Assembly (NCBI GenBank): GCA_942159475.1
Contig: OW804098.1
Coordinates: forward strand, 119,127,374 to 119,191,373
Origin: Sthenelais limicola
Taxonomy: Eukaryota; Annelida; Polychaeta; Phyllodocida; Sigalionidae
Direction: 5' to 3'
Length of the DNA stretch: 64,000 nt
The translations under genes were made by a program, and so were the position numbers. Shown here one piece after another: positions 22,701-31,984 of this stretch. The notes below the pieces were generated by a model, which saw only the letters and a list, made by a program, of their open reading frames with translations, made no database searches and was not told the origin of the DNA. Every line of letters begins with the position of its first letter. Within the stretch, counting starts at the first letter, position 1.

Positions 22701-24386
22701 TTCCCCTTCCCTCTAATTGGTTGAGGGAGAGAGGATCTTCCTTGCCCACACGCCGACCTCTGCTCCCCAGGCAGAGACCATAAATGGAGTGCATGCAAGT
22801 TGGATCCCTCTCCTCAGCCTTCCCCCTCCCACCCCTTACTCATAGATCCCAAGGCTCGTGCCGGCCCCCCCCACTCCCTCTTAGCCCTTCCCCCCCTCTT
22901 GATAAACCCAGAGCAGTGTATATAGTAATTAGGTCGGGCTGGGGGAGGCGGGGTGGGCCCTGAGTGGCTCATCTCCCCCTCCCTCCTGGCCAGGCCATGT
23001 GTGGCGTGCATGCCCCGACCATGATCAGGGCTAAATAGGTCGGATCTTGGGTCTAAAGATTTCAGTTCTTTACATTATACTGCATGTCCCGCCTACAGGG
23101 CAATGCCCACATTTACATGCACCACACCGTTGGTGCTGCCATCATGACAAACACGTACATCACAAAGTTTTGCCTTATAATTAATGTTTTTATGTTATTA
23201 GACTCAATATTCTGAACAACTGCGTACCCACTTTTCCATACCTCTGATGAATATTTATGAAATATCAGTGATTAAACATGCTTAAAATACACCTTAAACC
23301 AAAATATTGAATATATATCATTCTGAACATTGATCAAGATTACATGGAAATGTTTGTTTACTTATTTATATGTGCCAAGAGTTTCATGAGGCATAATCCC
23401 TAAAAAATGTTTGCGCTAAACTCTAAGATTAAATGCATAGAGGAGGATAGCAATTTATACCCTATAATGGCTGTCACTTTCTGTTCGCTGATAATATGGT
23501 CTTATTGAATACAAAATCATGCAATAAATAAATTCTATATGCTTGATGAAATATGGACATATAGGTGGATTGAAACAGAAAGAAAAAATATCGAATAATA
23601 TTCCCAACTAATCTATAAATCTGTTTCCAAAGTGGTGAAGTTATATGTCCGTCGTAGAGCAAACCTAGCAATTCCTGGAAGTTGGGAACTTTTTTTTCAT
23701 TTCGGAACTTTCTTACTTCTGGAGGGGTTCCTAAGTCTGATTTTCTACCAAAGCATACCTACACCATATTCTGCATACATTGCTAGCTCATGTATGACTT
23801 TCCAGTCACATGACATGACTAATAATTTCCAGTCACATGAGTAAATTTGACCAACTAGTATTCACAAGGGGATGGAATTGTGGAAATGTCCCTGTCATTT
23901 TATTGTGCCGATATTAATGTAAATTAAACTATGGAGAAGTATTTAAAAAACAATTTTAAGAAAACTTACCTCCTCTGATACTATGTCGGAACACACCTCC
24001 ATCAAGGCCTTCTTGGCAGACTCACTTGTACTGCAGAGATGGAGAAATAATTTTTTGTACTTATAATGTTCCAAATAGTTTAGTGCTGTTCCATGGGATG
24101 TGTCTTTTTCGTGGCTTGTTGTATCTCGCATGACAATATTTTCCCTTTCTGCTGAGACATATCGTCTCCTCCGGCTTCTGGGTGCAACAGACACGGTGCA
24201 GTCTTTGAGGGTTGCATAGCAAATAGCATAAAGGAACTGCTCACAGTGGGGAGACACCACCTTCTTGAGGGAAGGAAATACCTTTCCTCGGGTGTAGGGG
24301 TCCACTATGTGGTTCAGCCTCCAGCGATTACATCTGGTGCTGCCACTTTTTCTCTTGAACTTTTTGGAACAAGCAACACACTCCAT
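16450..24386 (-). CDS. DUF6589-like protein with two PHD fingers, nine coding exons
   Basis: Exons on the minus strand: 24386-23970, 22293-22097, 21146-20717, 20198-20061, 19673-19349, 18966-18784, 18545-18318, 17311-17180, 16799-16450. All phases join, giving about 799 residues. The N-terminus is Cys/basic (CVACSKKFKRK). Exons 2-9 match the DUF6589 pattern: FSWDSCVKEVKDRCPSLY, WCQGASLKLHGAFNTLGL, LDGDGLSIERMIHAHRAR, SRGTLYHLK, EAHVSLLSMVLEGM, EGDGPAMLSHWKMNL, WNRVANIRGIHGGNIGLDL and NEHLNNDFK. Two PHD-type zinc fingers (exons 5-7) sit inside the DUF6589 region. PHD fingers usually read histone H3 tails; DUF6589 has no established biochemical role and is often multicopy. Exon 6 uses a GC donor, and the exon 5 donor is defective as written (G|GATGAGT). 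Confidence 0.85.
16800..18317. other. DUF6589/PHD gene introns 8-9
   Basis: AT-rich intron DNA around exon 17311-17180, with a (TA)n run near 18045-18064. No other features seen. Confidence 0.45.
17180..17311 (-). CDS. DUF6589/PHD gene exon 9
   Basis: Acceptor TTTTTCACAG, donor CAAAG|GTATGT. It encodes AHGFQPERIRYDLIWNRVAN and GGNIGLDLVNEHLNNDFK, the near-invariant DUF6589 'WNR..N..G..G.NI.LDL..EHLN' block. Confidence 0.85.
18318..18545 (-). CDS. DUF6589/PHD gene exon 8
   Basis: Acceptor CACTTTTAG, donor GCAA|GTAAGA. It starts DEWFCSDEC, closing PHD finger 2, and continues NHTKALMHEGLFHLAQRD and EGDGPAMLSHWKMNLIQFYQ, strongly DUF6589-like. Confidence 0.85.
18784..18966 (-). CDS. DUF6589/PHD gene exon 7 (end of PHD 1, most of PHD 2)
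   Basis: Acceptor CTGTTTCAG. It encodes DPPGPDEEFFCSESC, then the second finger YCFCKKNLGGLMLQC and EWYHTSCLRMSGDIP. The donor is CCAG|GCAAGT, a classic GC-AG donor. Confidence 0.8.
19349..19673 (-). CDS. DUF6589/PHD gene exon 6 with first half of PHD finger 1
   Basis: Acceptor TTATTTCAG. It encodes FSTEAHVSLLSMVLEGMDSI and, near the end, CCDDNGDRGPLIRCQSNQC then FIHVECADLNAVG. To join the next exon (..PPGPDEEFFCSESC, completing the PHD finger) it must end at GTT G, but the following bases are GATGAGTATT rather than GT. Without splicing a TGA follows. Confidence 0.75.
20061..20198 (-). CDS. DUF6589/PHD gene exon 5
   Basis: 46 codons in phase 0 between GATGTAG and GTATGT. It encodes DTMNAFFSIKSQGSRGTLYH and ends HVWDMVQ. 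It has no stop on either side and was found by phase matching. Confidence 0.8.
20717..21146 (-). CDS. DUF6589/PHD gene exon 4 (DUF6589 core)
   Basis: Acceptor TTTTGACAG, donor CAA|GTAAGT; the first base completes Arg from the previous exon. It contains QGASLKLHGAFNTLGLAKS and GDGLSIERMIHAHRARKNHD, with RLEGLVESPQEFHKE. Confidence 0.85.
22097..22293 (-). CDS. DUF6589/PHD gene exon 3
   Basis: Acceptor ACATTTCAG, donor CGCAG|GTACGA. It encodes RKSNEKDSNMFKQEVDL then FSWDSCVKEVKDRCPSLY, the opening block of DUF6589 proteins. Confidence 0.8.
22294..23969. other. DUF6589/PHD gene intron 2 with a GC-rich block
   Basis: Positions about 22680-23050 are much richer in C/G than the rest of the intron (runs of CCCCC, CTCCCC), suggesting an inserted sequence of unknown origin. 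No coding capacity or terminal repeats are recognised. Confidence 0.4.
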
Positions 24387-24400
24387 TACTAGTTAGATAC
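23970..24400 (-). CDS. DUF6589/PHD gene exon 2 (first coding exon)
   Basis: Acceptor CTCCACAG at 24403-24401, ATG at 24386, donor GAGGAG|GTAAGT; 139 codons, phase 0. It begins MECVACSKKFKRKSGSTRCN, with further Cys/His residues that may bind zinc. Confidence 0.8.
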
Positions 24401-25931
24401 CTGTGGAGAAAGATAGCACCCATCAGCATTTGGATTTCATGAATCTAATGAATTGCATACAAAGTAGGTTGAGCAAACCTCGTCTAGGTTAGAATTAACT
24501 GTGTCCCAAGTAAAAAGGAAAGTTTCTCTTAGCATTATAGGTTTTCACTTAGTTGATCGAAGATTTAGAGAAAATATCACATATGGCTATAGCTAAAAGG
24601 ATATCTGACTGATATTGAAAAAGGCTACTTTTAAAATTTTCATAAACATCCTAAAACTTTTTGAAATACAAGTCGGCCGAGGCCTACATGAAACATCGGT
24701 TTTAGCTTTCAATTTTTCAATATTAAATAACTGTACACCTTTTCAAAATAACTTAATTTAACAGATATTCAGTGTGCGAGATAATCCAACGCCTAGGTTT
24801 CCATAAAATTTGCTTCAGTCTCTGAGATTGATATTTGTCAGGCCACGAAGGTCTCCAATGAAATATCAAGTGATAAAATATTCATTTCTATATTTTCTTG
24901 TCGATTCTGAAAATCTTTGCAAAACCTGTCTATGACCCAGGCTATTTTCACTAGGTCGCACACTGGATATGAATAGATCATTTAAAAAGGGATATTGATA
25001 CAGCTGGTGCAAGTGACAATATAAACATAGTCGCACAACATACAGTTGTGAAAATTATATATAACATAAAATCACACTTATTCCAAGGACTGGTTTAAAC
25101 TAGATCTACAAACATGTCTTAATGCTCGCATTTTAGCCCTTTAAGGCATTATGTCTATAATTTTGATCAATAATATTAGACAGAATCGTAACTTCATGAA
25201 TAGGGAAAGTGGTTCTCTTATCTAAAGTGTTATGTGTAATATTTATCTAGGTCGATTAGCCCAGGCTCATTGTCCTAGTTGTTACCAAGCTCTACCTACC
25301 CCACCCCCAATATCTATTCGAAAAAATAGTGTTTTTAAAAGATCTCACATTTCAATCTAGATCAAAACAAGTTTCAAGCAGATACATCAAAATATATCAA
25401 TTTGTTTTGCCGTAACTAAAGTGTACTGGTAGGCCTACAGTATGTTAATCCACTTGTCAATTGCAACCAAGTGAAAAGGAGTTCTACTCCCGGGGGTATT
25501 GGGGAATGGCAGGGGATGTCAAAGAAAATAAACTTATAATAATAAAGCCACCACCATGCAGGGATTTCCCTTAGTTTACCGACTGGCACAGTGCCATGGT
25601 GGGGAATGAGTATCTACAAAAATGATGCGAAAAATGTGCCCCATGGAGTCGATATTTACACAAATTTCTTGCCCTGGGGGTGGTCGGTGATTTCATATTT
25701 CCCCAAATGCCCAGGACATTTCCTATACCATAAATATATTGACAATAATCAATATCCTATCGTCCTTGGCTTGATCGTCACCGTAGCACATGGCTTGCAC
25801 AAGATTGTGAGTTAGTTACATGTTTGCTAGCCAGCAGACTTAAATTTCATCGTTCAAAAAAGGCTCATCTATCCCAGGTGCATAACAGATTGAGACTACA
25901 GTTGCTTGTTATAATAGGTTATGGTACTCAC
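24401..25931. other. Intron in the 5' UTR of the DUF6589/PHD gene
   Basis: Bounded by GTGAGT (25931) and CTCCACAG (24401). Nothing recognisable inside. Confidence 0.4.
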
Positions 25932-26010
25932 CTTTGAGAAGTCTCAACATCGAAAAAATAACTGGTAACATTAGTTTCATCGGTCCTTACACGCTGTCTT
26001 GTTCACTTCC
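25932..26010 (-). other. Probable 5' noncoding exon of the DUF6589/PHD gene
   Basis: A strong donor CAAAG|GTGAGT (exon last base 25932) lies downstream of the promoter motifs and can join the acceptor at 24403 in front of the ATG exon. The 5' end is a guess; only the donor is clear. Confidence 0.5.
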
Positions 26011-26090
26011 TCTGTGTGACGTCACTGGCAGGTCAGTGCGCATGCGTGACATGACCCAACAGGAAGTTCCGCCATTATTTACAGCTAAAG
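25980..26090 (-). promoter_or_regulatory. Putative promoter of the DUF6589/PHD gene (CRE, NRF1 and ETS motifs)
   Basis: Contains TGACGTCA (about 26018, full CRE), TGCGCATGCGT (about 26037, NRF1) and CAGGAAGTTCCG (about 26071, ETS), within 60 bp and next to the first donor. No TATA box. The architecture suggests a broadly or germline-expressed CpG-type promoter; this is motif-based only. Confidence 0.5.
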
Positions 26091-26328
26091 TAAAGTTATG
26101 TTAGATGCGCTGATATAAAAGCCTCAAGTATTCTGTGTATTCTGCACATCCTCTCCCAAGAATGTACCGTAAGCATCGCAAAAGGTTATAGATTAAGGAC
26201 ATATAGTTTAATAGGAATTGGTTGGGTAGTTTGTCTGGACAAACTAGAGAACTTTCAGCTTCCCTGGGTCAAGCGCATCCTATAGACGACCCAGAATGAT
26301 AATGTAGTTATGGGGCGTCGTTGGTTGG

Positions 26329-28687
26329 CTAAGCCTCAATATGTGTCTCTATGGTATAAACTACTCACTGTATGTATAGATCTATGCCTCAATATGTGTC
26401 TCTATGGTAGAAACTACCCACTGTATGTATAGATCTATGCCTCAATATGTGTCTCTATGGTAGAAACTAGTCACTGTATGTATAGATCTATGCCTCAATA
26501 TGTGTCTCTATGGTAGAAACTACTCACTGTATGTATAGATCTATGCCTCAATATGTGTCTGTATGGTAGAAACTACTCACTGTATGTATAGATCTATGCC
26601 TCAATATGTGTCTCTATGGTATAAACTACTCACTGTATGTATAGATCTATGCCTCAATATGTGTCTCTATGGTAGAAACTACTCACTGTATGTATAGATC
26701 TATGCCTCAATATGTGTCTCTGTGGTAGAAACTACTCACTGTATGTATAGATCTATGCCTCAATATGTGTCTCTATGGTAGAAACTACTCACTGTATGTA
26801 TAGACCTATGCCTCAATATGTGTCTCTATGGTAGAAACTACTCACTGTATGTATAGATCTATGCCTCAATATGTGTCTCTATGGTATAAACTACTCACTG
26901 TATGTATAGATCTATGCCTCAATATGTGTCTCTATGGTAGAAACTACTCACTGTATGTATAGATCTATGCCTCAATATGTGTCTCTATGGTAGAAACTAC
27001 TCACTGTATGTATAGATCTATGCCTCAATATGTGTCTCTATGGTAGAAACTACTCACTGTATGTATAGATCTATGCCTCAATATGTGTCTCTGTGGTAGA
27101 AACTACTCACTGTATGTATAGATCTATGCCTCAATATGTGTCTCTATGGTAGAAACTACTCACTGTATGTATAGATCTATGCCTCAATATGTGTCTCTAT
27201 GGTAGAAACTACTCACTGTATGTATAGATCTATGCCTCAATATGTGTCTCTATGGTAGAAACTACTCACTGTATGTATAGATCTATGCCTCAATATGTGT
27301 CTCTATGGTAGAAACTACTCACTGTATGTATAGATCTATGCCTCAATATGTGTCTGTATGGTAGAAACTACTCACTGTATGTATAGATCTATGCCTCAAT
27401 ATGTGTCTCTATGGTAGAAACTACTCACTGTATGTATAGATCTATGCCTCAATATGTGTCTCTATGGTAGAAACTACTCACTGTATGTATAGATCTATGC
27501 CTCAATATGTGTCTCTATGGTAGAAACTACTCACTGTATGTATAGATCTATGCCTCAATATGTGTCTCTATGGTAGTAACTACTCACTGTATGTATAGAT
27601 CTAAGCCTCAATATGTGTCTCTGTGGTAGAAACTAGTCACTGTATGTATAGATCTATGCCTCAATATGTGTCTCTATGGTAGAAACTACTCACTGTATGT
27701 ATAGATCTATGCCTCAATATGTGTCCCTATGGTAGAAACTACTCACTGTATGTATAGATCTATGCCTCAATATGTGTCTCTATGGTAGAAACTACTCACT
27801 GTATGTATAGATCTATGCCTCAATATGTGTCTCTATGGTAGAAACTACTCACTGTATGTATAGATCTATGCCTCAATATGTGTCTCTATGGTAGAAACTA
27901 CTCACTGTATGTATAGATCTATGCCTCAATATGTGTCTCTATGGTAGAAACTACTCACTGTATGTATAGATCTATGCCTCAATATGTGTCTCTGTGGTAG
28001 AAACTACTCACTGTATGTATAGATCTATGCCTCAATATGTGTCTCTATGGTAGAAACTACTCACTGTATGTATAGATCTATGCCTCAATATGTGTCTCTA
28101 TGGTAGAAACTACTCACTGTATGTATAGATCTATGCCTCAATATGTGTCTCTATGGTAGAAACTACTCACTGTATGTATAGATCTATGCCTCAATATGCG
28201 TCTCTATGGTAGAAACTACTCACTGTATAGATCTATGCCTCAATATGTGTCTCTATGGTAGAAACTACTCACTGTATGTATAGATCTATGCCTCAATATG
28301 TGTCTCTATGGTAGAAACTACTCACTGTATAGATCTATGCCTCAATATGTGTCTCTATGGTAGAAACTACTCACTGTATGTATAGATCTATGCCTCAATA
28401 TGCGTCTCTATGGTAGAAACTACTCACTGTATAGATCTATGCCTCAATATGTGTCTCTATGGTAGAAACTACTCACTGTATGTATAGATCTATGCCTCAA
28501 TATGTGTCTCTATGGTAGAAACTACTCACTGTATAGATCTATGCCTCAATATGTGTCTCTATGGTAGAAACTACTCACTGTATGTATAGATCTATGCCTC
28601 AATATGCGTCTCTATGGTAGAAACTACTCACTGTATAGATCTATGCCTCAATATGTGTCTCTATGGTAGAAACTACTCACTGTATGT
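26329..28687 (+). repeat. 53-bp satellite array, block 2
   Basis: About 44 copies in the same orientation as block 1, starting at CTAAGCCTCAAT. The right third alternates 53-bp and 49-bp monomers (loss of TGTA in CACTGTATAGATCT). Confidence 0.98.
28197..28660 (+). repeat. 204-bp higher-order repeat in satellite block 2
   Basis: The variant TGCGTCTC recurs at 28197, 28401 and 28605, spacing 204 bp, always with the same arrangement of two 49-bp and two 53-bp monomers. 204 = 4 x 53 - 8. Confidence 0.85.
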
Positions 28688-28825
28688 CATTACTCTGGGA
28701 CAACACAGACACATGATTTTATAAAAGGTTTTTTTTTTCCTTTACGATTTTGGCTTTGGGGAGTGAAAAGTTCATCTTCAAGTTCATCAGATTTATTGTC
28801 ATCACAATTGTTCTTGAGAACCCCT
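28688..28825 (-). repeat. Ngaro copy 2 split direct repeat B2
   Basis: Begins CATTACTCTGGGACAACACA; matches 29003-29140 with a few differences in the T-run and TTCAAG/TTTAAG. Confidence 0.95.
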
Positions 28826-28864
28826 GTTCCTTCACCTCTTTGTGTAGGCGTTGGGTGGGTGGGA

Positions 28865-29002
28865 AATCACTGGCCTTGAAAATCGAGAGAGGCCGGGGAG
28901 CCAGGCGCAGCAGGGGTACATAGGTTAGGCCATTCCATTGTGGTGGAGAAGAGGGGTGGCCGGTGTCCTGAGAAATGACCAATCATTTGCAATGATTGAC
29001 AC
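28865..29002 (-). repeat. Ngaro copy 2 split direct repeat A2
   Basis: 138 bp matching 33161-33298 (A1). Its outer end contains the perfect palindrome CAATCATTGCAAATGATTG (minus strand), 8-bp arms around a 3-base loop. Confidence 0.95.
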
Positions 29003-29140
29003 CATTACTCTGGGACAACACAGACACATGATTTTATAAAAGGTTTTTTATTTTCTTTACGATTTTGGCTTTGGGGAGTGAAAAGTTCATCTTTAAGTTC
29101 ATCAGATTTATTGTCATCACAATTGTTCTTGAGAACCCCA
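29003..29140 (-). repeat. Ngaro copy 2 split direct repeat B1
   Basis: Directly abuts A2 and overlaps the YR stop region; counterpart of B2. Confidence 0.93.
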
Positions 29141-29143
29141 AAC

Positions 29144-30208
29144 CTATAGCTTCTTAAATGCATCAAATATCGCAGATGCTTTTGGATCATCTATGTATCT
29201 CAGATAAGCTGCTGATTTCCATCCACCTCTGGTCTGCAGTTCTTGTCTGGCCTGTCCACCAACTTGTGCAGCAACAGTTGCCGCGCCTCGTCTCAGCCCA
29301 TGAAGTGTTGGTCGAGGGTGTGTGATACCAATATCCTCCATTATTGAAGCCCAGTGCGTTCTGATGAAAGACAAAGACAGATTTTGACCATTTTTCGACA
29401 TTATTAGTGGGTCAGTTTTGGTTTTAGTGACAACAAGGGAGCACATGTTGTTAAATGCAGTGACCGGGCAAATAGCAGTATTAGAAAGGGTAGGGATGGC
29501 AATGGTGGTTGCATTCTTCATCGCCTGGTGGTTCTTCTCCCACTTAACTCGGATGATAAGTGAGTTGTCATCTACTGACACATCATTTCGTGTCAGCTGC
29601 CTTGATGCATCAAACATATCAGGAGATTCTGCACAGAAATTGGATTGTCTTAGCATAGTGTAGAACATAAGCAGATAGAGGCATTTTAACGTTGGACCTT
29701 CTTTTCCAGCTCCTGCAATAGTTGCTACCTTAACAAGCATTGGGACATCTACAGCAAATGCCCTCTGTGGGCAGTGTCTAATCTGCTTATCTACTGCCTG
29801 GAGTGCCCTTTTTACTGTATCATGCTGGAAGGGAGCATTATTCAACCTCATCTGCCTATAAGCAGTATTGAGCAAAGAGATATAATTCCTAATAGTGGCT
29901 GGGCTTGCTACCTTAGATGCCAAGTACTCAATAAATGCACAAACCATTTCAAAGTTAATCTCTTTAAAATCAATTCCATACTGAGATATAAATTCTATGA
30001 ATTGTTTCAAGACCGCCTTCATATTAGCTTGAGTGCTGGGCCGTGTGGCCCCCTGTTGTCTTTCTTCTGCCAATCTCAGCCAGCTCTGGATTCCTGGAAC
30101 TAGAAATAGATTAAAAGTAGTTGTTAAAGTCATGAAGAGAAGGGTGAACTTGACACAAGTTAAAATCATTAACTCTAACACAGTCACAAGCAGCTTTGTA
30201 ATGTTCAT
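29144..30208 (-). CDS. Ngaro copy 2 tyrosine recombinase
   Basis: 354 codons if the first ATG is used; the conserved part begins near VPGIQSWLRLAEERQ. Core-binding domain, then the catalytic R (TMLRQSNF), H-x-x-R (LHGLRRGAATVAA), W (GGWKSAAY) and Tyr (YLRYID). It overlaps the end of the RT-RNase H frame by about 100 bases, so the starting ATG may not be the true start. No disruptions. Confidence 0.92.
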   Translation of the reverse strand: MNITKLLVTVLELMILTCVKFTLLFMTLTTTFNLFLVPGIQSWLRLAEERQQGATRPSTQANMKAVLKQFIEFISQYGIDFKEINFEMVCAFIEYLASKVASPATIRNYISLLNTAYRQMRLNNAPFQHDTVKRALQAVDKQIRHCPQRAFAVDVPMLVKVATIAGAGKEGPTLKCLYLLMFYTMLRQSNFCAESPDMFDASRQLTRNDVSVDDNSLIIRVKWEKNHQAMKNATTIAIPTLSNTAICPVTAFNNMCSLVVTKTKTDPLIMSKNGQNLSLSFIRTHWASIMEDIGITHPRPTLHGLRRGAATVAAQVGGQARQELQTRGGWKSAAYLRYIDDPKASAIFDAFKKL

Positions 30209-31984
30209 TGTCTATGTATGCTCTACTCAAAGTATCTGCTATAGTCATCTGTTCTCCAGGGAGGTGGCGATACTCTATTTCTATATTTAGTGAAGCCATA
30301 TGATACCATAGTGCTCTAGCTACAGCATTGAGTACTCTATCCTTAGCCTTTTGACCTGTGAAAACATGAACCGCTGGTAGATTATCACAGAAAACTAGAA
30401 TCTTTGAGTCTGACTGGGCAGATGATGTGAATAGTCTTACACCAATCAGGCAGTTAATTGCCTCTAGCTGAGTAATATGAAATGATTCCACCATACTTTT
30501 AGGGAACTTGTACATGTAGCAGCGCTGCCCATCAGTCCCCCCTCCCCCTACCAGACAGGCATCCACGTGAATGTGTGTTGTGATTGCTCCTTCATTTATG
30601 ACCATTCTTCCATTGAATTTGCGAAGATATTTCTCAAACCATACTAAATCTTTCAGAAGTTGTTCATCCACAATAATTGTTTTATCACAGCCCCTAAGCT
30701 TGTCTAGCATCCTATTCATAAACAGCCTTGCACCTTTGACTGCTTGGGAGAAAAAGTTAATAGATCCTATCAAGCTCTGCAGGGTCGTTTTGGAAATTCT
30801 TTTCTTTGCTTTAATCATAGTAATTGTCTCTTGAAATTCCCTGAGTTTCTTATCTGGAATTTCTATCCACTTTCTCTGAACGTCTATGATTACTCCCAGG
30901 AATTTGCATCTAATGGAGGGAGGTGATATTTTATCAAATGCTACTGGGAGGCCCAGGTCCCTTACTGTGTTGATTACCGTTAATAGGAGAGCATTTTTGT
31001 CTGCGTTTTGATCTAGTAGGAAAATCCCATCATCTAGGTAGAAATATATCTGGATACCTTTCTGATTCAGCGCCCGCTGAATGAAGAGAGAGATTCGTTG
31101 CATAAACAATGATGAAGTACGACACCCAAAGGGGAGGGCAGAATCTATGAAATATTCTTCCCCCACTTTAATGTTCAAGAGAGGGTAGTCCCAAGGGTCA
31201 ACTCTGAAGTTTCTGTACGCTCTTTCCAGATCAATGGATCCCAGTAGTATACTGAAACCCTTGTCAATTATGCGGTCTATGACATAACTGACTGTTGGGA
31301 GTGTATGATCAAGAATTGTCCCAAACACCTGATTCTTATAAATGTGTTCATTCACTCCCTGCTGGGGAGGGAATGAGTAATCTACAATAATCCTCCTTTT
31401 AGCTGGGTCGGATTTTGGCCTAGTCATTATTGGGGAAACCCATGTGTTGTCAAAAGGAGGACTTGAGAATGGGCCCAATAGGGTTGAGTTTGCTACTTCA
31501 TAGTCTATGAACTGCTTCAATTGTGCCGTGTAGTTAATGCCTGATGGGTGGTTATCAGGTATGTTTGTAGGCCTGATATCCCCCATATATTGGATTGGAA
31601 ACCCAAACTGTATCAGTTGTAGGATCCAATTATCATCAGGGTGCCCGGTGGCATATGCCTGCCATCTATCCAATTTATTTAGAGATTGGACTGGTATTCT
31701 AGCCCCACAAAAGTTATACTTTTTGTAGTGATCTACATCTGAGTAAATTTGGAGACTTTTATTGTGGATGATTGGTTTTGGCCAGCGGGCCCTCTTTTCT
31801 TTAATCTCGTCCATGTGCTGGGCGAAGTTTTCTGCTAGAGTGGGGTCTAGTTTCTTGGCTTCCTGCTCAATACTAGCTGTTTTCCCATTCTCTGCATGTT
31901 TAGGTGAGACCCCCTCCCCTTCCCCAATAGCTTGGTAAGATATGTGTTCATATACTGGGGGAGGGGTTGTCTCCCTTAATAGTT
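30111..31984 (-). CDS. Ngaro copy 2 reverse transcriptase-RNase H
   Basis: The frame is open from the frameshift site (31984) to the TAA at 30111; the first ATG is at 31814 (567 codons). RT motifs: GSIDLERAYRNF, LPFGCRTSSLFMQ and YFYLDDGIFLL (YLDD). RNase H: HVDACLVGGGG (D), ITQLEAINCL (E), VFCDNLPAVHV (D) and IADTLSRAYID. It is expected to be made as a Gag-RT fusion by -1 frameshifting. Confidence 0.92.

Larger units (their letters stand above)
1643..26328. other. 24.7-kb unit with convergent RecQ-like helicase and DUF6589/PHD genes inside satellite DNA
   Basis: This is unique sequence between two satellite blocks of the same orientation, bounded by a 12-bp direct repeat. It holds two genes pointing at each other, each with its promoter near an outer edge of the unit (about 220 bp from the left edge and 240 bp from the right edge). 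No terminal inverted repeats are visible: the left end starts TAGCTTTGTG and the right end, read inward, starts CCAACCAACG. Two later retrotransposons are nested in it (Ngaro at 2961-7574, LINE at about 8344-11815). It could be a large mobile unit, a segmental insertion, or a host locus flanked by satellite that expanded on both sides. Confidence 0.5.

Noticed and set aside
1643..26328. Helitron or TIR transposon carrying the gene pair
   Set aside because: The ends show neither TC...CTRR with a terminal hairpin nor inverted repeats, and the helicase is RecQ-type, not Pif1-type.
28719..29190. Two short open frames with similar sequence on the minus strand
   Set aside because: They lie in the Ngaro split direct repeats and are similar only because B1 and B2 are repeats.
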